Positions 8,418 through 17,306 of a stretch of DNA of 26,731 nt are shown piece by piece (position 1 is the stretch's first letter; each line of letters begins with the position of its first letter). The DNA is from Sporisorium sorghi (lineage: Eukaryota > Basidiomycota > Ustilaginomycetes > Ustilaginales > Ustilaginaceae), in NCBI GenBank assembly GCA_023212695.1, contig JALCCG010000185.1, positions 1 through 26,731 on the forward strand. The letters run 5' to 3'. The translations under genes were made by a program, and so were the position numbers. A model generated the notes under the pieces. It had not been told where the DNA came from. It saw nothing but the letters and a program-made list of their open reading frames with translations, and ran no database searches.

Positions 8418-9704
8418 ATGGTAAGATAAGATATCCCTCCGTCAATCAGCATGCGTCTCGCAATGCAGCAGCAGCATCATCAGCATAAAGCAGCAGTCCC
8501 AGTCGGTGCAACCCAGGACAGCCAACAGACCAAAAATCGACATCCTAGAAGCAGCAGCGTGAAACAACGACGACGACGTTGACCGCCACCAAAACCAGGA
8601 CAATGTGGCGATAAGGTGTCGGCCTCTTGAAGGTGCGACGATGAACAGTGGCTTCATCGTTCTTTGCGTCATCCAAGTTGCCGTCGCCGTTTAGCTTTTC
8701 ATGTGCGCCACCGCCATCCTCGCGATCATGACCAGCTTCGACTCTTATGCCTTCGCCTAGCCATCCCATCTGTCAGACCACCACACGAGGTCCCGGAACA
8801 CCTGGCGTACACCATGCTCCCACATCGATTTAGCCGAGAGCATCGCCCATCCGACACTCAGAGCCTTGCCTCGGTCTCGTCCGCAACATGCCCGACACGG
8901 CACCAACCTCCAGCAAACATTTCTTCGAGCCAACGCCGGATGGTTCTTGGTTGCTATATCCTGCATGATCACGTCTTCGACCAAGCTCTTCAGGTCAGCG
9001 TTCGGACTTCAGCAAAGATCGCATTGGGCCTGCAGCAGTCTCGAGCTTAGGGCCTCATCGCACCACCTGGCGATTCGATTATTCCTAGCGCCACGCTCGA
9101 TGCTTCATCTTTCCGGCACTGTCGCACACCTACGCGACTCCAGATCCAGTCGGCTCTTACGCAAGCTACACAAAGTGTGTTCAGCATGTCAATAATGTCG
9201 ATCTGTCACGCCGATCCCAGAGACCCCTCTTGTGCCCAGCACATCGATCCCGCCTCCCACGCCGACAACTTCGATTTGCCAATCTCGAGGAAACGACGGA
9301 CATCTTTATCGAGACGTGCAACATCTGTTCCCAGCCCTGCCGAATCAGCAAAGCTGCCACTGCTGCTGCTGCCTTGCGAGACTATGCTGCGCTCTCTACC
9401 GCTTTGCAACGAGCATCTTTGCTGACCTTCCCTCTCGTTGCTGTGCGTTCTGCAGACTCTCGCCGTCGACCTTCTCAACCCCTCCGCCGAGCAGCAGGCT
9501 CGCTCGCACAAGCTCAAGCGACTTGTACAGAACCCCAACTCGTTCTTCATGGACGTCAAGTGCCCTGGTTGCTTCGCCATCACCACGGTCTTCTCGCACG
9601 CTCAGACCGTTGTTGTTTGCGGCTCGTGCGCCCAGGTGCTCTCGCAGCCTACTGGTGGTAAGGCTCGCTTGACCGAGGGCTGCTCGTTCCGCAAGAAGGC
9701 GTAA
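8418..9704 (+). CDS. 40S ribosomal protein S27 (eS27), two exons
   Basis: Spliced gene: exon 1 carries only the ATG (8418-8420) and exon 2 is 9456-9704, giving 83 residues, against 82 in yeast. The product begins [15 protein letters not shown] and contains [18 protein letters not shown] and the very conserved tail [14 protein letters not shown]. The zinc finger is C37-x2-C40-x15-C56-x2-C59. The start is forced by splicing: exon 2 opens with the conserved TLAVDLL immediately after a TGCAG acceptor, and the only ATG abutting a donor in a CT-rich leader context is at 8418, directly followed by GTAAGA. eS27 is a component of the small ribosomal subunit. The gene is divergent from RPL19. Confidence 0.95.
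8421..9455 (+). other. RPS27 intron 1 (1,035 nt), directly after the ATG
   Basis: Donor GTAAGATAAG follows the ATG. The acceptor TGCAG at 9451-9455 is preceded by TGCTGACC, a consensus branch site, and a pyrimidine-rich stretch. It is far longer than the 74-nt YKT6 intron. It contains CAGCAT at 8447, 8472, 8481 and 9182 and one CTGCTGCCT at 9366. I see no conserved ORF and no clear box C/D snoRNA. Confidence 0.85.
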
Positions 9705-10367
9705 ATTCGCTTTCCGCCTCTATAGCAACCTCCCAAAAAAGTGTTCCGCACCAGCATCGTTAAAAAGGGATGCCTCCTCGCAGACGCACACATATCCCCG
9801 GAGTTTCAAGAGCAGCTCGTTGAAGTTGCTTTCTTGCCTTCGCCTTGTACCATCTTTTTCTCACATCGGCTTTCATTGCGTTTGAAAGGCGCAGCATTCC
9901 CCGTCCCCCTCTCGACACATTCGCATCGCAATATGCTTTTGTAACACACACGACACATCCGCAATCTCCATTGCACGTTTCAAAACCCTTTGACGTTTGA
10001 GCGACATTTGTGTGAGAGATACTGTGAGCTTGTGTTTCACGGACTTTGGTGTTGAGCTGGGCCGGTGCGCGGCGTGAATTGTACATGAGAAGGTGACGTT
10101 GGTTGAGGAAGTGAGGTCGATGTCGAGGCCCGCACAGTGTCGCCCGGCAGCGCTTCTGCGAGAGGATCTTTGGTCAGAGGCGCAATCGACATCTGCATCA
10201 GTCGAAGCCTCGTGAAGAAGTCCAAGACTGAGCACGCGTGAGAGGATTGTAACTTTGAAACCGTGGAATGTTCCTGATCATGTTCTGTCCGTGTGAATGC
10301 GTCTATAAGGGCGTGCCGAGTGTGTGTGGCATCCTGGAGCAGAGACGGGAGAGGCGAGGAGAGCGGC
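9705..10367. other. Convergent 3' ends of RPS27 and PFA4
   Basis: About 660 bases between facing stop codons. It should contain both 3' untranslated regions. Several short frames are open but none resembles a protein or shows splice support. Confidence 0.5.
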
Positions 10368-12726
10368 TTACACGGTCCAAGCAGCTCTAGGGCGCACTTC
10401 GTAGCCTTCGGATCCACGACGGATCGTGACGCGTCTGGCGTCGCCAGCGTCGCTTGAGTCGTCCTCTTCCTCCAGCGCGGCTTCATCGTCGTAGTCGTAC
10501 TGTTCGTGTTCGTCGTCGTATCGGTGGTGCAGGGCGTACTCGGCCTCCTCCGCATGATCGTACTGTTGATACGAACCCCCTTCGTCAACCCCACCCGAAA
10601 CAGCAGCGAGCGCCTCGGCGTCCGGCTCCGCCCACCGCATCCCACCAGCCCCACCTGCATACGCCACCACGTCCTCATCATCCGAGCCAGAGGACACGCT
10701 CGACGCCCCATCCTCCTCCTCCTCCTCCTCCACCCCTCTCCCCGCAATCTCCCGATACGCCGCGCGCTGGCGCAACCCCGAATTCGTAGGGCGCAAGCTG
10801 GGATTGAACCCAGAGCCGTAGGTGAACGGCGACGCGGACGCCGCTCCGGGCGGTGCGGGGCCGAATAGGTCTGGTGCCTGCGTGCCGTCTGCCCGCCAGC
10901 CGTGGGGTGTGTAGATGGGCGCAGTGGATTTGGTTGGGTCTTTTGGGGGCCAGCGGTATTGCGCGCCTTCGTCTGTGGTGAGCGGATGGGAGAGGTGAGG
11001 GAGAGGTGAGGGAAGGTGGTCAGTGAGATGGATCGCTTGATGAGCGTACAGGTTGAGCAAGGCGGTTGAGCGGCTTGGAAGGACAATGTGACACGGCAGA
11101 GGGGAGGAGGATTGAGAAGAGAGGGAGGGGCACGTACATCTGTCTATGGAGTTAGAGTGTAAACATTGTACCGCGCCCCTCGCTGCTTCTCCTCTTCCCC
11201 GGCCAGCACTGCTAGGCCGTCATTCGTGTTCCATCGTGACCAGCGCTCCGATCCGCCTCAGTCTGAGCTTGAGTTTGCCCCTGCGCCTGCGCCTGCGCCT
11301 GCTCCTGAGCCGCTTGATTCCGCCACCTCGCGTGCTGCTGCTGCTAGTGCTGCTGCTGCTGACGATGCCACACCTCCCACCTCAGCCTATGCAACACCGA
11401 CGCCTCCAGCTCCGGATCCACAAAGCTGTGCGGATCAACCATCTCCTCCAGCTCCACCTCCTGCGGCTGCCGCCCGTCGCTGCCCAAATCCTGCCTCGCA
11501 GTCTGCAAGCGCCAATGCCGCGACCTGTGACTTATTACCGAGAACCACGAAGAACACTCACCTAGACCGTTCGCCACGGGATACTTGAGGCCCTCTCCCT
11601 CTCCCCGGCTCCCTCCTGCAGCACCCGGTAGGCACCACAACGCCGGATTCTCGCCCAGCACCTGCCGCACGTTCCGCCACACGCCCAAGTCATACGGGTA
11701 CTTGACCTTCCTCACTCTGCCGCGCCGGACCATCGTCGCAGTGCGGTCCTTCTCCCACCCCTCGATCGTCGTCTGATTGACCGCGACGCAGTAGAAGTGA
11801 TACCCGCTAAACGCCCCGACCAGCACGATCACGGGTATGCACAGCGCATAGTTCACCACCAGCCACACGACTTCCCTTGCCCCGGGCTCGCGCCAGTACG
11901 TGTACGCGTTGAACCAGTCCAACACGCGCGCAGTGACCATCACCAAGTGGTAGCCGCACGTCACGTCGACGTAGAACAAAAAGCGCACAAAGGCGGCGTA
12001 GTTGAAGTGGCCGACGCAGTTGGCGAGCCAGGGGCAGTGGTGGTCCATGCGCAGCACGCAGCGGTTGCACGTCTTGCAGTGGTGCGCGCGTGGTGGTTTG
12101 TAGGCGCTGCACGTCTTGCAGTAGCGTGGCCGGTAGAGGTGCTGTTTGAGCTCGAGCGACGGTTCTTGCTCGGGTTGAGAGTGCGTGGTAGAGTGGGGAG
12201 CGACGGGGTTGAGGGCGGACCATTCGGGCTGCCACCCCACGGGCACGCTGCCGGGGTCCGTGGTCACGCACAGATAGTAGTTGTAGAAGATACCTAGTAG
12301 GCCGAGGTTGAAAGGTATGAGCACGGCAGCGAGGGTTTGCGGGGTGAAGGATGGGGTCTTGCGGTAGTAGGGCAGCATGATGCAGAGCTGGGAGGAGAAG
12401 CCGAGGATCGAGATGAGCGATAGCGTCAGCGTGACCCAGATCACCTCGGTCCATTTGAGCGGTGTGCGGCGTTTGCGACTGAGGAGCTGTGATGCTGAGG
12501 CTGGTATCGAGCTTTGATCGGTTTGGACGGCGCTGCCATCTTGACGAGCCGCATGGTCGTGTTCTGCAAGCAGAGGACGAGACTCTTTCATCGGTGCGTT
12601 TCCGTCGACTTCGTCGTCGCTCTGCGAGGAAGGATAGTTTCTGTCGTCGAGATCTTGCACGGGCGTATTGCTGGAGCCGTTCGGTATCGGCTCAGCCGAT
12701 CGCGTCTCTGTGCTATCCATCGCCAT
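10368..12726 (-). CDS. DHHC palmitoyltransferase, PFA4-like, spliced
   Basis: Endoplasmic-reticulum S-acyltransferase that attaches palmitate to cysteines of client proteins; yeast Pfa4 acts on chitin synthase Chs3. Exon 1 (12726-11562) encodes two membrane segments (about 93-150), the cysteine-rich domain with CKTC/CKTCNRC pairs, the catalytic D228-H229-H230-C231 in MDHHCPW, two more membrane segments, and a TTIEGWE (TTxE) motif near 317. It ends at donor G/GTGAGT. The last exon (10972-10368) encodes EGAQYRWPPKDP, a PFA4-type tail motif, an acidic low-complexity region, and a final GSEGYEVRP. Joining the two exons keeps frame and gives 589 residues. A 6-nt microexon at 11143-11138, with good splice signals, would also keep frame and give 591. 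The start is ATG 12726 or 12720; the longer frame starts only at a GTG. An unspliced reading would stop at 11344 and lose the conserved tail. Confidence 0.85.
10973..11561 (-). other. PFA4 intron interval, possibly split by a 6-nt microexon
   Basis: Bounded by donor GTGAGT at 11561 and acceptor CCACAG ending at 10973, the latter preceded by CACTGACC and a long pyrimidine tract. Inside, a TCTAAC branch site and TAG acceptor precede ACAGAT (11143-11138), which is followed by donor GTACGT. The part 11555-11344 is open in the exon 1 frame with strongly G/C-biased third positions, then runs into a CAG-rich stretch with one in-frame TAG. Confidence 0.6.
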
Positions 12727-13326
12727 AATGTGGAAGCAAGACCGCAGCACCGAACGAAGACCTTTGTTGCGATGCGAGACGCTAGCTACTCGCGAGCATA
12801 GCAGGCCAGCTTGTCAGCACTTGCGCACTCGCACTTTGTCTTGAGGGTTGCAGAGCAATCGGTCCTGCCGACGCTATCAAGCAGCTGTGGCGATACGATG
12901 TGTGATGTTGCAGAGTGAAGTCGGAACCAACTTTCGAACACCTTCGCAAATCAATTCTAAGACGGTCTGAAATTCGCCGAGAGAGACCCCTTCTGCACAG
13001 CCAAACCCACGCCCAAAAAAAGGACGAGTGTTGGTCTTTCGCTGTCGTGCGCGTGCATCGTCACCTCTCAGACCTCGTTTGTCTGTCTCTCCTCTTGCAC
13101 GCACATTCACACGAGATCTTGTTGATTTTACGATGTCGAAACCGAGTCCATAGATGAAACAGATACCAATCAGAGACGGCAAGGCTATGTACAAGAGAAA
13201 CAAAACGGGATGCTTCAAGGTGCTGAATGGGGAGTCGGTTGTGAATAGCAGACATGTGATGATCCAGAGAGACAATGGATTCGAGTGACTACATGAAAGC
13301 CGCAGTCGAGCAGACCGACTTTGTCT
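12727..13326 (-). promoter_or_regulatory. PFA4 upstream region and YKT6 3' region
   Basis: 600 bases between two minus-strand genes. It should hold the PFA4 promoter and leader (low coordinates) and YKT6 3' untranslated sequence (high coordinates). No additional gene is supported. Confidence 0.4.
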
Positions 13327-14057
13327 CTACATAACCACGCAACACGAGTTCTGCTTCTTGGCGGTCTTGTAGAACATCTTGCTCTGTTCGCTGAGCGTGC
13401 CGGACTTTTCCACGAGCTTGTCGAGGTCTTCGCCGCGCTGGAGCACCGAGTCGATGGTCTTGTGCTGTTGACCCGAAAAAAAGACGTTGTCAGCAATCCC
13501 GTCATTCCTCCATTCTTCAGGCCGCGACGTCTACTCACCAGCACGATCTTAGTCTCGTCGAGTTCCTGCTGCACCTTCATGATCGTATCTGCCTGGCGCG
13601 GGTCCTGGTACCTCTTCACATAATCCACCGATTGCGGGAACGCGCTAACCCCCAACAGCGGCTCCCCCTTCGGCGGTGCCGTCGCACTGCCCGTCGTGAT
13701 CGCATTCACCTTCGTCTCCCACTGCGACCTCGGCACCTTGATCACAAACTCGTCGAGCGTCTTGTTGAGCAGCGAAAACGCAACACGCACCGGATACTCG
13801 GTATCCGTAATCAGCACGCCGCTGATGCCATCCGAAGCGGGGCGAGAGTGCACATGCGCGACGTACGAGTTCTCCTGCACCGACTGCCGCTGCGTCGGCT
13901 GCGTGCGTTCCGCCACGGTTCGCGCCATGAAGCCCATCATGTCCTGCACGGTGCCGCGTTGCAGCCAGGAGAACGAGCCGAGCTCCCATGCGGTAGTGAG
14001 TGGGACGGCGCCCGCGCCGGGCGGGTTGGCGAGGATGAGCAGACCGTAGATCTGCAT
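13327..14057 (-). CDS. R-SNARE YKT6, two exons
   Basis: Soluble, lipid-anchored R-SNARE acting in ER-Golgi, vacuolar and autophagosomal fusion. Exon 1 (14057-13539) encodes the longin domain, starting [14 protein letters not shown], with the conserved [26 protein letters not shown] and [12 protein letters not shown] segments. Exon 2 (13464-13327) completes the SNARE helix. The helix carries the zero-layer arginine R183 in VLQRGEDLD and ends SCCVVM, giving a farnesylation box on C215 and a palmitoylation site on C214. The intron (13538-13465, 74 nt) has GTGAGT and CAACAG ends and joins DETKIVL to [10 protein letters not shown] in phase 0, as in other Ykt6 proteins. Total 218 residues, slightly longer than the usual 200. 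The start is ATG 14057 because the longin fold begins there; the frame is open further upstream, but that extension has no homology. Confidence 0.96.
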
Positions 14058-14609
14058 GTTGGGATGTCGGGGCGGATGAGGATGATGATGGAAAGCGAAG
14101 GAGGAGGAGGAGTGTGGAGGATGATGACGAGGTGGATCTGGAATCGTGAATCGTGAATTCGCTGGAACCCACGCAGCGGCACCACATAGGAGCACTGCGA
14201 CTGTGCATGCAAAACCCTTTCGAAATCCCACAGGCGAAATACCCGCCAAGCTGTCTCTGTTTCGGTGCGGAGTGCGACTGCCATGCAGCAGCAGCAGCAG
14301 CAGCAGCGAGAAGGCCAACACGCGCGTTGGAAATTGCATTTTATGGGGTCCAAGAATAAACAGGGCTCGAGAGCTGTCTCTCTCCATCGAGCTCGCGGTC
14401 TCTCCTAGCAGCCAACGATATGGACGTCAAGAGGTGGTGGTGTTGGTCACGATCAACAACATGCTGATCACCCAATAGCTGCTCAAGCTGCTAGCTCTTC
14501 ACATCCCAATTGCAACCTCCATCCAAGCAGTTTCCTAGATTACATTGCGCAAACAAAGAGAATTCGTCATATCGTACAAGCTGATCCAAACCAAACCCAA
14601 CACCTCCTC
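14058..14609 (-). promoter_or_regulatory. YKT6 upstream region and CENP-L gene 3' region
   Basis: About 550 bases. It contains a run of seven GCA/CAG units at 14285-14307 and a CCACC-rich leader next to the YKT6 ATG. No separate gene is supported. The YKT6 frame is open to an ATG at 14387, which I judge accidental. Confidence 0.4.
14285..14307. repeat. (GCA)n trinucleotide run
   Basis: Seven CAG/GCA units in the YKT6 upstream region. Read in the YKT6 frame on the minus strand it gives a run of leucine codons. Confidence 0.9.
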
Positions 14610-16181
14610 TCACTCATCCCCCTCGTCCCCCTCACCCTCCACGAGCTGCCTCAAGAACCCAAACACCACCCCTGCCCTTCTTCGATCGCTCGGCTCGCCC
14701 TCATCCTCCCCTTCCCTCTCCTTCCCCTCCCGCGACCGCTTGAGCAACGATCTCTTCGCCGCGCTCGCCGCGTCCTCCCCGCCCGGCACCTTCGAGATTT
14801 TGATCCTGCCCGCGCCCGCACTGATCCCCGCCACCCCGATCCGCGTCAGCTCGAGCGCGTCCAGCGGGATCGACGTGTGCATCGACAGATAATGGTTCAG
14901 CGCAGGCAGCAGAGGCTCGTCTAGCGCCAATCCATCCAGCAAGGTCATGCACACCTCCCACGGCACCGTAAGCGTGAGCGCGCTCAGCTCGGGCGCCGGG
15001 CCGCGCATCAGCGTCTTGTTGTGCTTCCCGCCGTGAGGTTTGACTTTGGTCGGAAAGGCAAAGACGAGCTCGACCGGCTTGACCGCCGTGTCGGCTGCGC
15101 GCTGCTCCGGCGTGCGCTCGACGCCGTCCGAGATACCCATCTCTGCGCGCGTCTGACGCACGATCAGCTCGGCGAGCGCCTCGAGCCGTGGGCCGCGCAG
15201 CCGCGATGCGATCGCTGCAGCTCCCGTCGCTGATGAGATCCGACAGTCGAAGCGCTTCTGGATCCAGTCGAGCGCATGGCCGAGCACGATGGGTCCCACG
15301 TTCGCCGTCGACGTCGCTAGCAGCGGGTCGGCGCTCGACGCATTCGACGACGGTGCTTTGGTCGCGATCAGCGGGTACCGGCGAGACGTGCGTGAGTGCC
15401 CGTCGCGCGTGCTCGAAGCAGGCACAAACACGACATGGCACAGCTCGGCCGGCGTCGCCTCTTGTGCAGTTCGCGACCGTAAAGACGTGATCTTGCCCTT
15501 CGCGCTCTCCTGCTCTGCCGCCGGTTTGCCCAGCTCGATCTCGATCGCCCATGGACGCGCCTTGGCCTCGCCCGACCGGTTCGCTGCTTGCAGCGCTCCT
15601 GTAAACTCGGCATCCTCCAAGAACCCGATGCGCACCTGACCGACTCGATCCACATCCGCGCGCCGCCTGCGTTCTGGTGGACGAAGGTCGCCGCTTTCAG
15701 GATCACGCGCATCGATCGTCGTACCTCCTGCTTCGAGAAACCCGAAGCCGTCGCTGAGACGCAAGTTGATGTACTGCTGCAGCTCGTTCTTGAGCATCTG
15801 GAACAGCGGTCGCGACACTTCCTGGATCGAAGCGGGCAGCGACGAAAAGTGGAGCGGAGAGACCGTATGCAGACGCAGTGTCCTGTCTAGCAGGACACGC
15901 TCTGCGCGTGCCCATCTCGGCTCGTCAGCCGCCGCGGCGGCGGATGCGGAGTCTCGAGCGCGTCTTCGAACGTTGGAGGCGACCGAGCCCGAGTCTGTTG
16001 CGGAATCATCGTTGGAGCGGCGTGACGTCGAGCCGATCGATGGTGACGGGCGAGGATTTGCGCGCTGCCTCTTTGAGGGCGATGGAGGCTTGCTTGCTGC
16101 TGGAGGTCGTTTCTGTGCGCCGCCAGCGCGCGACGCCGAGATGCCCTGGTCGAGCTCTCTGCGTGAAGAGGACGATGACAT
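14610..16181 (-). CDS. Inner-kinetochore protein CENP-L (Fta1/Iml3 family)
   Basis: 523 residues, no intron seen. Residues 1-90 are serine-, arginine- and lysine-rich and look disordered. From about 97 the sequence fits CENP-L: LLDRTLRLHTVSPLHF matches the N-terminal 'W/TLY..TPL' signature. The block VLGHALDWIQKRFDCRIS near 306 matches the family WFQKxFDC segment. The stretch ELSALTLTVPWEVCMTLLDG and, near the C-terminus, IPLDALELTRIGVAGISAG followed by GRIKI match the family's two C-terminal strands. CENP-L pairs with CENP-N in the constitutive centromere-associated network that links CENP-A nucleosomes to the kinetochore. It is longer than human CENP-L (about 344) because of the N-terminal extension and loop insertions. 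The ATG at 16181 is the first in frame. The acidic C-terminal tail ends GEGDEGDE. The call rests on manual motif alignment. Confidence 0.78.
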   Translation of the reverse strand: MSSSSSRRELDQGISASRAGGAQKRPPAASKPPSPSKRQRANPRPSPSIGSTSRRSNDDSATDSGSVASNVRRRARDSASAAAAADEPRWARAERVLLDRTLRLHTVSPLHFSSLPASIQEVSRPLFQMLKNELQQYINLRLSDGFGFLEAGGTTIDARDPESGDLRPPERRRRADVDRVGQVRIGFLEDAEFTGALQAANRSGEAKARPWAIEIELGKPAAEQESAKGKITSLRSRTAQEATPAELCHVVFVPASSTRDGHSRTSRRYPLIATKAPSSNASSADPLLATSTANVGPIVLGHALDWIQKRFDCRISSATGAAAIASRLRGPRLEALAELIVRQTRAEMGISDGVERTPEQRAADTAVKPVELVFAFPTKVKPHGGKHNKTLMRGPAPELSALTLTVPWEVCMTLLDGLALDEPLLPALNHYLSMHTSIPLDALELTRIGVAGISAGAGRIKISKVPGGEDAASAAKRSLLKRSREGKEREGEDEGEPSDRRRAGVVFGFLRQLVEGEGDEGDE

Positions 16182-17306
16182 GTCTGTCTGAAAGCACGAA
16201 GCACCTCGATCTAGCCCTTGTGATTACTGTATCCTGCTGGTGCAGATTGAAATCCCTGAGCGAGACGAGCGTAATCGATGGTGGTCAGTCGATCGAACGA
16301 TGTATCAGCTTTGCGCTGAAGCAGATCGCTCGCCCTGAGCAAGACAAAACCGGACGAGCGTGGTCGGTCTCTATATGCTATGTTTGCTGTCGACTCCCCC
16401 GCGATTCGACGCAAACTAACGCGCTGTCTGTGGACGGGTGTCGCGCTTGCGCTATTGTTACTTGTCGTTGTCGGGATGGACGAGGCTGGTGTCTCTCGAT
16501 ATGATGTTGTTGTCGGTTATGATGGCAACTGTGGTGGTGTTGGTGGTGAGGAAGAAGCTCTGTGTCAGTGTCAGAGCCGCAGCCAAGCGGGACCAGCTTG
16601 GCTCCACAGTCAACTGTCGAAAATGTGCGCGTCACAGCTGCAGCTTCTGCAAAAATACTCGAAAAGCCCAACACACTCAAAATCCAAAGCGCGTCGACGC
16701 GACCCGCTCACACCCTCTTGCGTGACCCGGCTGCATCCCGTCAAGAGCCCCATCACGGAACATTGTTTCACCCACTCATCAAACGAACAACTCGCACGTA
16801 CAAGCACTGATTTGAGTCAGAGAAGGTCCATTCAGATTGATGCTTTGTGCAAAAAGGTAGTGATGCAAAAGTGAAGTAGGTGTTGGGGGGAGAGAGAGAG
16901 AGCGAAAGAGCACGATGAGCAAGAAACATATTTAACAAGAGGGAAAGGGAAGGAAAGTGAGAGAGAGAAATGCGAGACGATTGTTCGCGCCATGCACCTA
17001 CGGCAACTGCCGAGACAGATTGCCACAAAAGCTGCATGCCGGGCCAAACCAGCTCCTCCGGGTCGCTTTCTCGACTGAAAGGGGGAATCAACGTCGAAAG
17101 CCTACGTATTACAGAACTCTAAAGGGAAAAGGAAGGTGAGAATGTTCGCGACAATGGAGCAGCAAAGCAGGCAGGCAGGCAGGCGATCGGGACAGCGAAA
17201 AAGGGGGCGACGAGATATGCAGAGCGGAAAGAGAGCGTGCGAAGGGAATGCTGGGAGAGAGACTTTTTTTCGACAATGCTGCCTCGACCGGCAGCCGGCC
17301 AGTCTT
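16182..17306 (-). promoter_or_regulatory. CENP-L upstream region and FKS1 3' region
   Basis: 1,125 bases between minus-strand genes. It includes a CAA-rich stretch on the minus strand (about 16460-16550) that looks like leader sequence, an AG repeat near 16890-16910, and a GCAG repeat close to the FKS1 stop. A plus-strand 164-codon frame starting at ATG 16380 has a hydrophobic segment but no other support. No RNA gene was recognised. Confidence 0.4.
17167..17184. repeat. (GCAG)n microsatellite near the FKS1 3' end
   Basis: Four and a half GCAG units about 120 bases beyond the FKS1 stop codon, probably in the 3' untranslated region. Confidence 0.9.

Noticed and set aside
11166..11588. Plus-strand Ala/Pro-rich ORF opposite the PFA4 intron
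   Set aside because: Composition is the complement of the CAG/GCG-rich minus-strand sequence; there is no ATG context or homology support.
14058..14387. N-terminal extension of YKT6 from ATG 14387 with a leucine run
   Set aside because: The longin domain begins at 14057 as in all Ykt6 proteins. The leucine run is the reverse reading of a GCA repeat, and a membrane segment would not fit a lipid-anchored SNARE.
16380..16874. 164-codon plus-strand ORF with one hydrophobic segment
   Set aside because: No family resemblance or conserved features. The opposite strand reads as CAA-rich leader sequence of the CENP-L gene.
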